A stretch of DNA of 64,000 nucleotides from assembly GCA_963833885.1 (NCBI GenBank), contig CAWHZU010000008.1:114537-178536 (forward strand). Direction: 5' to 3'. Below are positions 42,730-51,387 of the stretch, piece by piece. This DNA comes from JASHPR01 sp963833885. GTDB lineage: Bacteria; Actinomycetota; Actinomycetes; Streptosporangiales; Streptosporangiaceae. A program made the translations under genes and the position numbers. Below the pieces are notes generated by a model. That model was given only the letters and a program-made list of their open reading frames with translations. It searched no databases and had not been told where the DNA came from. Every line of letters starts with the position of its first letter. Position 1 is the first letter of the stretch.

Positions 42730-43617
42730 TCACACGCGATCAGACGGGACACAGACCGTGATCGAGCGGGGTCTGACCTTGATCCGCATCTTCCCGACCT
42801 TGCCGCGGGCGCCGCCGTCGAGCTCGTACGGCAGCTTGCTGGCGAACCCGATGCGGAACTCCCTGCCGCGGGTGACTTTGACAAACGGCGACTGCTCGGC
42901 CCGGCCGAGCGCGAGCTTGCCCAGTGTCCTTGCCCACTCGGCCGGGTTCTTCGCGGTCACCACGCCGAGTTCCAGCAGGCCGTCGTCCGGTTGCGCGCCG
43001 TCGAAAGCCTCGATCCCGCCGAGGACCTTGCCGACGTTTCCGGCCAGCACGCAGGAGACCCGGCCCTCGAAGAAGCGCTCCCCGTCCACGTCGACCGTTG
43101 CCTTCACCCGGCGCGCGGCCAGGTTCCTGGCGCCGGTGTAGAGGTAGGCCACGCGGCCAAGCCGGTCCTTCATGGCCCGGTCGGCGTCGGCGATCATGCG
43201 GGCGTCGAATCCGGCACCGGCCATGACCGCGAAGTGCTCGCCGTTCACCGTTCCGGTATCCAGCGGGCGGCGGCGCCCGTGCAGCCCGGCCCGCACGGCG
43301 GCTGCGACATCGCCTGCCGGGATACCCAAATTGGTCGCCAGCAGGTTCGCGGTGCCCGCGGGCAGGATCGCCATCACCGCGCCGGTCCCGGCCAGCGCGT
43401 CGATACAGCGCTGAACCGTGCCGTCGCCGCCCCAGACGAATATCAGATCGGCGCCATGTTTAACGGCGCGGCGCGCGCAGTCCGGAGCGTGCTTGCTCTT
43501 GCGCACCTCGTACCAGTGCGGATCGGTCACGCCCTCGTCCGCGAGGACCTTCCTGAGCTCGGGCAGCCCGCCGCCAAAGCTCTTGCGCGCGTGCGCCACG
43601 ACGGCGACGTTGGCCAT
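42730..43617 (-). CDS. diacylglycerol/lipid kinase (DAGK catalytic domain)
   Basis: 295 aa from ATG 43617. The ATP motif GGDGTVQR is at residues 63-70, with PAGTANLLATNLGIP near 92 and VMAGAGFDARMI near 134, the DAGK/YegS fold. It would phosphorylate a lipid, possibly diacylglycerol or a related polyol lipid, at the membrane. It precedes the tandem PAP2 phosphatase by 28 bp and follows a DUF1206 gene by 7 bp. A lipid kinase/phosphatase pair in one operon suggests a lipid carrier recycling step, which is inference. Confidence 0.88.
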   Translation of the reverse strand: MANVAVVAHARKSFGGGLPELRKVLADEGVTDPHWYEVRKSKHAPDCARRAVKHGADLIFVWGGDGTVQRCIDALAGTGAVMAILPAGTANLLATNLGIPAGDVAAAVRAGLHGRRRPLDTGTVNGEHFAVMAGAGFDARMIADADRAMKDRLGRVAYLYTGARNLAARRVKATVDVDGERFFEGRVSCVLAGNVGKVLGGIEAFDGAQPDDGLLELGVVTAKNPAEWARTLGKLALGRAEQSPFVKVTRGREFRIGFASKLPYELDGGARGKVGKMRIKVRPRSITVCVPSDRV

Positions 43618-43624
43618 CTGCGTA

Positions 43625-44446
43625 TCAGACCTTCCGCCAGCGGGCCTCACACAGCCCGTAAACGCCGAAGATCAGCAGGCCGAGCGCGGCCAGCAGCAGC
43701 AGGACCTCGCCGAACGGCTGGTTGCGCAGCGTCAGCAGCGCCTTGTCGATGCCGCCCGACTTTGACGGCCGGTGCGTGACCGCGGCGTCGATCACCAGGA
43801 TGCCGGCCAGCGCGAACACCAGTCCCCTGGCGATGGTGCCGACCACGCCGAGCAGCTCGACGACCTTGCGCGTCCGCCGGCTCATCTCACCGGTGCGCAG
43901 GTACTTCATGAACTTGCGGCGGATGCCCTCGACCACGAGCACCGCGCCGATGATCACGACGATCAGGCCGGCGATGCCAACCAGCCACTGGCCGCCGGGG
44001 TGCTGCATGACCTTCGCCGTGATGTCCTGCTGCTCGCGTGACTGGCTCCGTTGCCTGCCCGCGATCACGCTGAACGTCAGGTAGGCGAAGAACGCGTAGA
44101 CCACTGCGCGGCCCAGCGACTTCAGCCGCGGGCCCGCGCCGTTCGCGTCACCGGTGACCCCGAACGCTGCCTCGCTCAGCCGCCACAGAGCGTAGGCGGC
44201 GAAGCCGATGGCGAGCAGCCACAGCGAGACCACGCCGTATGGCTTGCCCGCGAGCAGCTGCAGCGCGCCTTCCTGGTCGGCCTCGTGCGAACTGCGGCCG
44301 AGCGCGACCAGGACCGCGACCCAGCCGATCAGGATGTAGATGACGCCCCGGGCGGTGAGCCCGGCGCGGGCCAGCAGCCGCGCCGCGGGGCTGTCAGACG
44401 CCTGCCTGGCTCTGGTCCGCGCGTGCGCTACGGCTGCCTGTCGCAT
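43625..44446 (-). CDS. DUF1206 membrane protein
   Basis: 273 aa from ATG 44446, about six spans in three pairs. The family repeats are seen: LLARAGLTARGVIYILIGWVAVLVALG, then YGVVSLWLLAIGFAAYALWRLSEA, and later IARGLVFALAGILVIDAAVTHRPSKSGGIDKALLTLRNQPFG. DUF1206 proteins are integral membrane proteins of unknown role, common in actinobacteria and cyanobacteria. It heads the lipid-kinase/phosphatase/pgm gene row; the repeat-containing gap 44447-44621 is upstream. Confidence 0.85.
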   Translation of the reverse strand: MRQAAVAHARTRARQASDSPAARLLARAGLTARGVIYILIGWVAVLVALGRSSHEADQEGALQLLAGKPYGVVSLWLLAIGFAAYALWRLSEAAFGVTGDANGAGPRLKSLGRAVVYAFFAYLTFSVIAGRQRSQSREQQDITAKVMQHPGGQWLVGIAGLIVVIIGAVLVVEGIRRKFMKYLRTGEMSRRTRKVVELLGVVGTIARGLVFALAGILVIDAAVTHRPSKSGGIDKALLTLRNQPFGEVLLLLAALGLLIFGVYGLCEARWRKV

Positions 44447-44475
44447 GCCGCTTGTCTCTACCTCGCCTTTCCCGG

Positions 44476-44560
44476 CGGAAACGTGGATGGCCTTTCCCAT
44501 CGGGAACGCGGGCGGCGTTTCCGCGGAAACGTGGGCGGCCTTTCCCATCCGAACGTGGAC
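44476..44560 (+). repeat. about 24-bp imperfect tandem repeat, 3.5 copies
   Basis: CGGAAACGTGGATGGCCTTTCCCAT (in parts CGGAAACGTGG and ATGGCCTTTCCCAT) at 44476-44500 recurs at 44524-44548 with two changes; a weaker copy at 44501-44523 and a partial one at 44549 lie between and after. It is upstream of the DUF1206 gene on the minus strand. Function not evident. Confidence 0.7.
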
Positions 44561-44621
44561 GACTGGCGGTAGTCCTCGGGGCTTACCGTCCCGGCCCAGG
44601 AGTCGAACGCTTGCGACACGG

Positions 44622-46115
44622 CTACCAGGAGCCCCAGGCAAGGGCCGGTGCGGGCAGCACCGGGGGCGTCAGGAACGCGGGCGCGCCGTCAAGGTCCAGC
44701 GCGTCGAGCGGCGTGCTGGCCGCGGCGTCGCGCGCGGTGAGCGCGGGCAGGTTCCACTTCTCCTCGACGAGCCGGAGCACCGACGTGTGGTCGAGCACGG
44801 TTGAGCAGACGTAATCAGGCCGCGCGTACGGCGACACGATCACGGCGGGGACCCGGAACCCGTATCTGTCATACCGGTGCGGGCCGCTGGTCAGGTTCTT
44901 CTTGCTGCGGACCATGCGGGGGAAGACCGGCCGCAGGAACGCCTCCAGGGGCGTCGCGGTGCCGATCGCGCTGCGCCCCTCGACGTCATCGGGCGGGACC
45001 GCCGGGGGCGGCGGCACGTGGTCGTAGTACCCGCCGTGCTCGTCGTAGACCCAGATCAGCAGGGTGTGCGGCCAGCCGCGGCCGTGCAGGACCGCGTTGA
45101 TCACCTCGGCGGCAAAGCTCTCACCCTTGCGGATGTCCTGCGGATTCTCCTCGGAGTAGGCGTCGAAGTCCGGGTCCACGATGGAGAAATCCGGCAGCGT
45201 GCCATCGGCGGCGTCCGCGAAGAACTGGTCGGTGCCGTGCACGTGCTGCATGTAGCGGCCGATGCCAAGCGGGAACACGTCGGCGGTGAATTTCAGGTCC
45301 TTCTCGACGCCCTGGCGCACGGTGGGAATGGATCGGCCCAGGGACTGCAGGCGGCGCCGGGCCATCTTCTTCTTGTGCCGGGCGTAATGCGCCCAGTGGG
45401 ACCTGGGCTGGTCGTCGGCGAGCGGGTGGTAGTTGGCCCAGGAAATCCCGTGCGTGGTCAGCATGTCGAAGATAGTCCCGGCGGGCGGGTAGTCGAGCAG
45501 GTCATACGACGAGTCGTCGATCAGGCCGTGCGCCGTTCCCGCGATCAGGAAGCGGCGGTTGGGGAACGTGGGACCAAGGCACGAGCTGAACCACCGGTCC
45601 GCCACCGGGAACGTACGGGCCAGCCCGTAGTAGAACGGCAGATCTGGCTCCGCCCAGTAGCCCATGGCAACGTCCGCCGCCGCTGCCGAGGTGTCGGCGG
45701 TCTCCGCGGTACCGGCCTTTGCCTCCGCCTGCACTTGCTGTGTGCTGGTCACGAAGCCGTCGCACTTCCCCTCGCCCCACTGGACGTGAGTCGCGTGCCA
45801 GCTCTGCGATGGCACGCCCCGGCGCTGGCTCGTCGCAGGCTGGTGAAACGCGCGCACGGTTTCGCCGCCGGTCCCGTCGTTGTACACGTCGGGCTCGCCG
45901 TCCGGGGCGAGCGGGAAGCCCTCGCCCCGGCCCGGCAGCATGCCGAGGTAGTTGTCGTAGGAGTGGTTCTCCATCATCAGCACGACGATGTGCCGGATCT
46001 GCGGCAGCAGGTCGGTGCCTGCAGGCATGCCGGGCCGGGGCAGTGGCCCCGGTCGCGCCGCCGCACGTCGACGGGCCAGACGCTTCACTTCAAAGTGCTC
46101 GAGTAGTTCCCACAC
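44622..46115 (-). CDS. phosphoesterase family protein (bacterial phospholipase C/acid phosphatase type)
   Basis: 497 aa. The metal/nucleophile start region IRHIVVLMMENHSYDNYLGM near residue 45 and late YDEHGGYYDHVPPPPAVPPDD near 345 with SPYARPDYV and DHTSVLRLVEEKW are the family signature of PlcA/PlcC and AcpA-like enzymes. Usually such enzymes are exported by Tat; here the N-terminus (MWELLEHFEVKRLARRRAAARPG) has no clear signal peptide, so it may be cytoplasmic or the start may be wrong. Substrate could be phosphatidylcholine or other phosphodiesters. It ends 175 bp upstream of the DUF1206 gene. Confidence 0.85.
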   Translation of the reverse strand: MWELLEHFEVKRLARRRAAARPGPLPRPGMPAGTDLLPQIRHIVVLMMENHSYDNYLGMLPGRGEGFPLAPDGEPDVYNDGTGGETVRAFHQPATSQRRGVPSQSWHATHVQWGEGKCDGFVTSTQQVQAEAKAGTAETADTSAAAADVAMGYWAEPDLPFYYGLARTFPVADRWFSSCLGPTFPNRRFLIAGTAHGLIDDSSYDLLDYPPAGTIFDMLTTHGISWANYHPLADDQPRSHWAHYARHKKKMARRRLQSLGRSIPTVRQGVEKDLKFTADVFPLGIGRYMQHVHGTDQFFADAADGTLPDFSIVDPDFDAYSEENPQDIRKGESFAAEVINAVLHGRGWPHTLLIWVYDEHGGYYDHVPPPPAVPPDDVEGRSAIGTATPLEAFLRPVFPRMVRSKKNLTSGPHRYDRYGFRVPAVIVSPYARPDYVCSTVLDHTSVLRLVEEKWNLPALTARDAAASTPLDALDLDGAPAFLTPPVLPAPALAWGSW

Positions 46116-46225
46116 GCCATTCCGCCTTCGGGGGGTGGTGCGCCTTCGGGAGTTCAGGTGCGCGTTACGGACTTCCCGGGATTACGGCGGGTATTCGCGC
46201 CAACCCCGGCGACAGCGGTGGCCGG

Positions 46226-46768
46226 TTAGCCGGAGCCCTCCGCGCGGGCCGGGACGTCGATGCCCTCGCTGGCCGCGAAGGCGGAGAAGTCGTCGGCCAT
46301 CCGGCTGATGAGCGTGGCGAGCTGCTGCAGCTCCTGCGGCGACCAGCTGGCCAGGGCCTTCAGCATCTGCTGGCGCCCCGCCTGGCTGATCCGGCCGATC
46401 GCGTCCCGGCCCGCGGGCGTGAGCCCGACGGTGTGCGCGCGCCGGTCGCCCGGATCGGGCACGCTCTCGGCGTAGCCCGCCCGCTCCAGCAGATGCACCT
46501 GCCTGGCGATGTGCGGTGGCTCCACCTCCAGGCGCGCCGCGATCTCGCCGGGACGCAGCGACGGTGACTCGGCGAGGAGCCGGAGGATCGGCACGGCTGC
46601 CCGGCTCACCGGCACGCCCGCCTCGACCGCGGTCCGGTCGTGCTGGCGGTGCCGAGTGATGAGGTAAGCGATCTGGGAAAGGGCCCGCTCGAGCTCGATT
46701 ACAGCGGCCGTCGGTGCCTGGCCCGCCACCGGGACCGCGCCCACCGCCGAAGGCTCGCGCTCCGCCAT
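46226..46768 (-). CDS. MarR family transcriptional regulator
   Basis: 180 aa. The winged HTH reads LRPGEIAARLEVEPPHIARQVHLLERAGYAESVPDPGDRRAHTVGLTPAGRDAI, the family core with the DxR wing. The N-terminal ~20 residues are an extra tail. A near-perfect 21-bp palindrome lies 24 bp before the ATG, most likely its own operator. It is divergent from the S9 peptidase gene (189-bp gap), which it may also regulate. ATG at 46768. Confidence 0.88.
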   Translation of the reverse strand: MAEREPSAVGAVPVAGQAPTAAVIELERALSQIAYLITRHRQHDRTAVEAGVPVSRAAVPILRLLAESPSLRPGEIAARLEVEPPHIARQVHLLERAGYAESVPDPGDRRAHTVGLTPAGRDAIGRISQAGRQQMLKALASWSPQELQQLATLISRMADDFSAFAASEGIDVPARAEGSG

Positions 46769-46791
46769 GCCCGCCAGGCTAGCACCTATTG

Positions 46792-46812
46792 ACTTACTTA
46801 ACTTAAGTAAGT
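46792..46812. promoter_or_regulatory. 21-bp odd palindrome, probable MarR operator
   Basis: ACTTACTTAA at 46792-46801, a central C at 46802, and TTAAGTAAGT at 46803-46812: the two arms are exactly complementary, and the site is strikingly AT-rich for this genome. It is 24 bp before the marR-like ATG, within its likely promoter. Confidence 0.8.
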
Positions 46813-46957
46813 AGCGTCGGAGGGGTCCGCTGAAGATGTCGGCTCGGCCGACTGCCGTCGCAGCGGTACGTCGGCACGCCGCGCCGGATGCTGCCGTATC
46901 GGGTCACCCGGCCTGCCTGGGAAATCGAGGTGCGGCAGGCCTGGCAGGGCTGACAGG

Positions 46958-49138
46958 GTGACAGGCGTGCCTGAGCCAACTGCCGCTGATCTTCGCGCGC
47001 TGCCCCGTCAGCTCGCCCGCACGCACCACTTCAGCACGGGCGCGCCGAACGCGTTCACCCTGAGCCGCAATGGCAGGACCGTCTTCTTCCTGCGCAGCAA
47101 GGCTGGCGATGACCCGGTGACCTGCCTGTGGGCACAGGACTGCGAGACCGGCGAGGAGCGACTGCTGGCCGATCCGCGGGTTCTGCTGGCCGGGGCAACC
47201 GAGCAGGTGTCGGCCGAGGAGCAGACCCGCAGGGAACGGACCCGCCAGCTCGGCGCAGGCATCGTGAGCTACGCGGCTGACGACGCAGGAGAACTGCTCG
47301 CGTTTGCGCTGTCCGGCCAGCTCTGGGCGGTCAGTGCGGGCGATGGCGGTGTGCGAATGCTCGGCGCGGCTGAGCCGGTCATGGACCCGCGGCCAGACCC
47401 CACGGGAACACGCATCGGCTACGTCAGTGGCGGCTCACTCAGGGTGGTCGAGGCTGACGGCACCGGTGACCGCGCGGTGGCCACGCCCGAGCATCAGGAC
47501 GTCAGCTACGGGCTGGCCGAGCACGTGGCGTCCGAGTCGATGCAGAGATACCGCGGCTACTGGTGGGCGCCGGACGGCAGCGCGCTGCTCATCGCCAGGG
47601 CGGACAACTCGCAGGTGCAGCGCTGGTACATCAGCGATCCGGCCGATCCGGCCAAGCCGCCGCGGGCCATGGCGTATCCGTCGGTCGGCACCGCGAACGC
47701 CGTCGTCAGCCTGTGGATTGCCGGCCTGGCCGCAGCGACCGAGCACCCCGCGCTGATGGCGGTGGACTGGGACAACCGCGCCATGGAGTACCTCACCGAG
47801 GCAGGCTGGGACGAGACAGGGCCGTACGCCGCCGTCGAGCGCAGGGACCAGCAGTTGCTGCAGATCCTCGGCATCGACGCGGCCACCGGGCAGACCAGTG
47901 TGCTGGCCGAGCAGCGCGATGAAGCCTGGATCACGCTGGTGCGGGGCCTGCCGGCCAGGACCGCGTCGGGCTTGCTGGTGTCGAGCACGGACAGCGCCGA
48001 TACCCGGCGGCTGACGGTTGGCGGGCACCAGGCCACCCCGCCCGGCCTGCAGCTCGACGCGGTCGCGAGCGTGCACGGCGAGCGGGTGCTGTTCACCGCG
48101 TCGGACGAGCCGACCGAACTGCACCTGTGGAGTTACGACACCGACAATGGCCTGGTCAAGCTGTCCGAGGAGGTCGGCGTCCATGTCGGCGTGCAGCGGG
48201 CGGACACCACGGTCCTGGTGTCCGGCGCGCCTGACCGGCCAGGCCAGACCGTCACCGTCCGCATGGCCGGGCTGGCCGATGGCCGGCCGCGCCAGCAGAT
48301 CGCCTCGCGCGCGGAGCGTCCGGTCCTGGACGTGCGGATGGAGCTGATGTCGCTAGGCCCGAGCGAGCTGCGCGCGGCGCTGTTCCTGCCGTCCTGGTAC
48401 TCCGCTGGTGACGGGCCGCTGCCCGTGCTGCTCGATCCCTACGCGGGGCCAGCCGCAGCGAAGGTGCTCGCTGAGCAGTACTGGTTCGACTACGTCTCGC
48501 AGTGGTTCGCCGAGCAGGGCTTCGCGGTGCTGGTGATCGACGGTCGCGGCACGCCCGGCCGGGGGCCCGCCTGGGAGCGCGCAATCTACCTGGACATCGC
48601 CGCGCCGGTGCTGGCCGACCAGGTTACCGGCCTGCAAGCGGCCGCCAGCAGGTCAGGCGCGCTCGACCTCGGCAAGGTGGCCATCCGCGGATGGTCGTTC
48701 AGCGGCTTTCTCGCCGCGCTCGCCGTGCTCAGGCGGCCTGATGTCTTCCACGCCGGGATCGCCGGAGCGCCGGTCACCGATCAGCGGCTCTACGACACGC
48801 ACTGGCGGGAGCGCCATCTTGGTCATCCAGATCAGCATCCGGACGCCTACGACCGCTGCTCGCCGCTGCTCGAGGCGGCATCCCTGCGGCGCCCGCTGCT
48901 GCTGGTGCACGGGCTCGGCGACGACAACGTGTTCGCTGCGCACACGCTGCGGCTGTCAGCCGCGCTGCTCGCGGCGGGCCGCCCGCACGAGGTGCTGCCG
49001 CTGCCAGGCGCCACGCACCTGGTTTCGGAGCAGGCGGTCACCGAGAACCTGCTATTGCACCAGCTTGACTTCCTGCAGCGGGCACTGGGGCTGCCGAGGA
49101 CACTCGGCCTGGGGCCGGACCAGCGCCCGACTGAATGA
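46958..49138 (+). CDS. S9 family peptidase (dipeptidyl-peptidase IV type)
   Basis: 726 aa. An N-terminal beta-propeller (about residues 1-470; blades show WAPDGSALLIARADNSQVQRWYISDP and similar) precedes an alpha/beta hydrolase domain with GWSFSGF (Ser nucleophile near residue 570), DDNVF (Asp near 650) and GATHLVSE (His near 685). The family releases dipeptides, often X-Pro, from the N-terminus of oligopeptides. No signal peptide, so cytoplasmic. GTG start at 46958, with another GTG three codons later as an alternative. The stop lies at the edge of a truncated gene on the opposite strand. Confidence 0.9.
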   Translation: MTGVPEPTAADLRALPRQLARTHHFSTGAPNAFTLSRNGRTVFFLRSKAGDDPVTCLWAQDCETGEERLLADPRVLLAGATEQVSAEEQTRRERTRQLGAGIVSYAADDAGELLAFALSGQLWAVSAGDGGVRMLGAAEPVMDPRPDPTGTRIGYVSGGSLRVVEADGTGDRAVATPEHQDVSYGLAEHVASESMQRYRGYWWAPDGSALLIARADNSQVQRWYISDPADPAKPPRAMAYPSVGTANAVVSLWIAGLAAATEHPALMAVDWDNRAMEYLTEAGWDETGPYAAVERRDQQLLQILGIDAATGQTSVLAEQRDEAWITLVRGLPARTASGLLVSSTDSADTRRLTVGGHQATPPGLQLDAVASVHGERVLFTASDEPTELHLWSYDTDNGLVKLSEEVGVHVGVQRADTTVLVSGAPDRPGQTVTVRMAGLADGRPRQQIASRAERPVLDVRMELMSLGPSELRAALFLPSWYSAGDGPLPVLLDPYAGPAAAKVLAEQYWFDYVSQWFAEQGFAVLVIDGRGTPGRGPAWERAIYLDIAAPVLADQVTGLQAAASRSGALDLGKVAIRGWSFSGFLAALAVLRRPDVFHAGIAGAPVTDQRLYDTHWRERHLGHPDQHPDAYDRCSPLLEAASLRRPLLLVHGLGDDNVFAAHTLRLSAALLAAGRPHEVLPLPGATHLVSEQAVTENLLLHQLDFLQRALGLPRTLGLGPDQRPTE

Positions 49139-49674
49139 CTCGCGGCCAATCCGGTCCAGCCACTCGTGACCTCGTGGAGCGTGTCACCGATCAGCATTCG
49201 CCGGTTCGTCCACTTGTGCATGACCTTCCAGCTCTTGCCGTTCCAGCGCAGCGCGAACGAGGTCCCCTTGCTCGTGTCGTCGCCGAATGCCCAGACATTT
49301 CGCGACGAGGTCGCCCGCAGCACCCGGATCGTCCCAGCCAGCCCGGAAGGAAGCTTGGCCTGCCGCCAGACGTGGCCGTTTCAGCGCACCGCGACCGGCG
49401 TCGCAGCCGAACCGGTTCCCATGCTGCCACCGGCCCATGCGCTACCGGCCCCGGTGGTTTCCACGGCGTCGAGTGACTCCGCCGCGGAACCACTGCTCGC
49501 CCACACGATCCGCCACTCGGGCGCGGACGCGGCCGCGGCGGGCCTGGCCGCTGGGCCTAACAGCGCAGCTCCGCCGAGCACTGCTCCGGCCAGCATCGCG
49601 CAGCCAAGGGTCGTTGAACGCATGCCCCCACCTCCCCGTGAGTCGGCCTGTGGAAGGCAGGCCGACTGGCCCAT
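49139..49674 (-). pseudogene. remnant of a secreted beta-propeller-like protein (nonsense codon, 3' end missing)
   Basis: An ATG at 49674 opens a signal peptide (MRSTTLGCAMLAGAVLGGAALLGPAARPAAAA) and EWRIVWASSGSAAESLDAVETTG. TGA at 49381 stops it after TPVAVR. The same frame then continues without a break: NGHVWRQAKLPSGLAGTIRVLRA, SSRNVWAFGD, ALRWNGKSWKVMHKW, so the TGA replaces the Trp (TGG) expected in the repeated RWNG-x-W motif. After HEVTSGWTGLAA the sequence runs into the end of the S9 peptidase gene and loses its pattern, so the 3' part is absent. Intact relatives are secreted actinobacterial proteins with W-N-G repeats, of unknown role. Confidence 0.8.
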
Positions 49675-49737
49675 ATATTATGACTTATTGGACCACTGGG
49701 GCCAGGCAGGCTATGCTCCGACGCCGACAGCAGGCAG

Positions 49738-51384
49738 CTAATGGATCGGCGGCAGGGTCTGGCCAGCGCCGAGCACGGTGCGGAACGGGTCGCCTCGCTC
49801 GGCCAGCCGGTCGAACACCGTGCGGATCGTGAAGCCGTCCGGCCGCAGCGAGGGGTCGTCGAGCTCGGCCCACTCGATCGGGACCGACACGGGTGCCCCC
49901 GGCGCCGGGCGCGGGCTGTACGGTGCGACCAGCGTCTTGTTCTTGACGTTCTGGGTGTAGTCCAGCCGGGCGCGGCCCTGCCGCTTGCCCACGTCCCACT
50001 GCCAGCTGACCATGTCGGGCACGACCGCGCCGATGGCCTTGGACAGCTGCTCCACCCACTTGCGGGTGTCCTCGTAGGTCGGGCCGCGCGCGATCGGCAC
50101 CCAGATCTGGATGCCGGTGTGGCCGGTCACCTTGGGTTGCGCCCGCACGCCCAGGTGCTCGAGCGCCGTGCGGTGCAGCCGGGCCAGCACCAGGACGTCC
50201 TCCCAGGACGTGTCCGCGCCGGCGTCGATGTCGATGAGCGCGTACGTGGGCAGCCGCGGCTCGTCGATGCGCGCGGTCCACGCGTGCCACTCGAGCGCGC
50301 CGAAGTTGGCCGCCCACACCAGCGCGGCGGGCTCGTCCACGACCAGGTAGGTGGTGGCGTCGCCGCGGTCGGCGTTGGGGTTGTCCCAGCGCGGCACCCA
50401 GTCTGGCGCGTGCTCGGGCAGCTGCTTGTGCCAGAATCCCCTGGTCTGCGCCCCGCCGGGGAACCGGTGCATGTTCAGCGCCCGGCCCTCCAGGTACGGC
50501 AGGATCACCGGCGCGATCCTGGCCGCGTAGCGGATGAACTCCCGCTTGGCCACCGGCGGCTCGCCGTCGCGGCCCGGGAAAATCTCCTTGTCCAGGTTCG
50601 TCACTTTGAGCCGCTGGCCGAACACCTCCCAGGTTCCCTCGTGGCCCAGCGCGTCGAGGGCGTCCAGCTCGTCCTGGCTCGGGCCGCCGGCCAGCACGTC
50701 GGCCGGCGGGGTGTCCGCCGCGTCGCCGATCGGCACCGACGCCTGCGCGGGCGGCAGGTCGGCGCGCCACATCCGGTGCGGGTCGGCTTTGACCTCGTCG
50801 TTGGTGCGCCCGCTCAGCACGGAGCGGGGGTGGTCCTCGGGATTCCAGCCGGGAACGGCGTAATCGTCATGCTTGTGCAGCAGCAGCCACTGGTTCTCGT
50901 CGTCGCGGCTGTGGCCGGTCTGCACCAGGATGAACCGGCCGCGCAGCTTCTGCCCGAAGACGTCGGCGTGCAGCTCGCCGGCCGCAACAGCGGCGGCCGG
51001 GTCGTCGGTCTCGTGCGGCTCCCAGGTCCCGATGTCCCAGACGATCACGTCGCCGCCACCGTACTGCCCGCGCGGGATGATGCCCTCGAACTCCAGGTAC
51101 TCGATCGGGTGATCCTCGACGTGCACCGCGATCCGCCTGATGCTGGGATCGAGCGTCGGGCCCCTGGGCACCGCCCAGCTCGCCAGTACGCCGTCGATCT
51201 CGAACCGCAGGTCGTAGTGCAGCCGGGTTGCGCGATGCCGCTGCACCACGAACCGTCGGGCGCCCGTCTCACTCGGCGCCGGTGGAGCGCCTTTCGGCTC
51301 GGGGGTCTGGCCGAAGTCCCGTTTGCGCTGGTACGGGGCCAGCCGGGGTTCTGCCTTGCTCGGTTGCTTGCGGGTACCGGGCAT
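49738..51384 (-). CDS. LigD-like protein: 3'-phosphoesterase plus polymerase domain, no ligase domain
   Basis: 548 aa. Residues about 45-170 are the LigD 3'-phosphoesterase domain (FVVQRHRATRLHYDLRFEIDG with the H-x5-H-x-D-x-R site, then IIPRGQYGGGDVIVWD). From about 265 is the primase-polymerase domain: VTNLDKEIFPG, YALIDIDAG (metal-binding Asp pair) and TGHTGIQIWVPI, ending RARLDYTQN and KTLVAPYSPRP. There is no central ATP-dependent ligase domain. Such proteins join DNA ends in NHEJ-type repair with Ku and a separate ligase; neither is in this window. The start is 3 bp downstream of the amidohydrolase stop. Confidence 0.88.
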   Translation of the reverse strand: MPGTRKQPSKAEPRLAPYQRKRDFGQTPEPKGAPPAPSETGARRFVVQRHRATRLHYDLRFEIDGVLASWAVPRGPTLDPSIRRIAVHVEDHPIEYLEFEGIIPRGQYGGGDVIVWDIGTWEPHETDDPAAAVAAGELHADVFGQKLRGRFILVQTGHSRDDENQWLLLHKHDDYAVPGWNPEDHPRSVLSGRTNDEVKADPHRMWRADLPPAQASVPIGDAADTPPADVLAGGPSQDELDALDALGHEGTWEVFGQRLKVTNLDKEIFPGRDGEPPVAKREFIRYAARIAPVILPYLEGRALNMHRFPGGAQTRGFWHKQLPEHAPDWVPRWDNPNADRGDATTYLVVDEPAALVWAANFGALEWHAWTARIDEPRLPTYALIDIDAGADTSWEDVLVLARLHRTALEHLGVRAQPKVTGHTGIQIWVPIARGPTYEDTRKWVEQLSKAIGAVVPDMVSWQWDVGKRQGRARLDYTQNVKNKTLVAPYSPRPAPGAPVSVPIEWAELDDPSLRPDGFTIRTVFDRLAERGDPFRTVLGAGQTLPPIH

Positions 51385-51387
51385 GGC

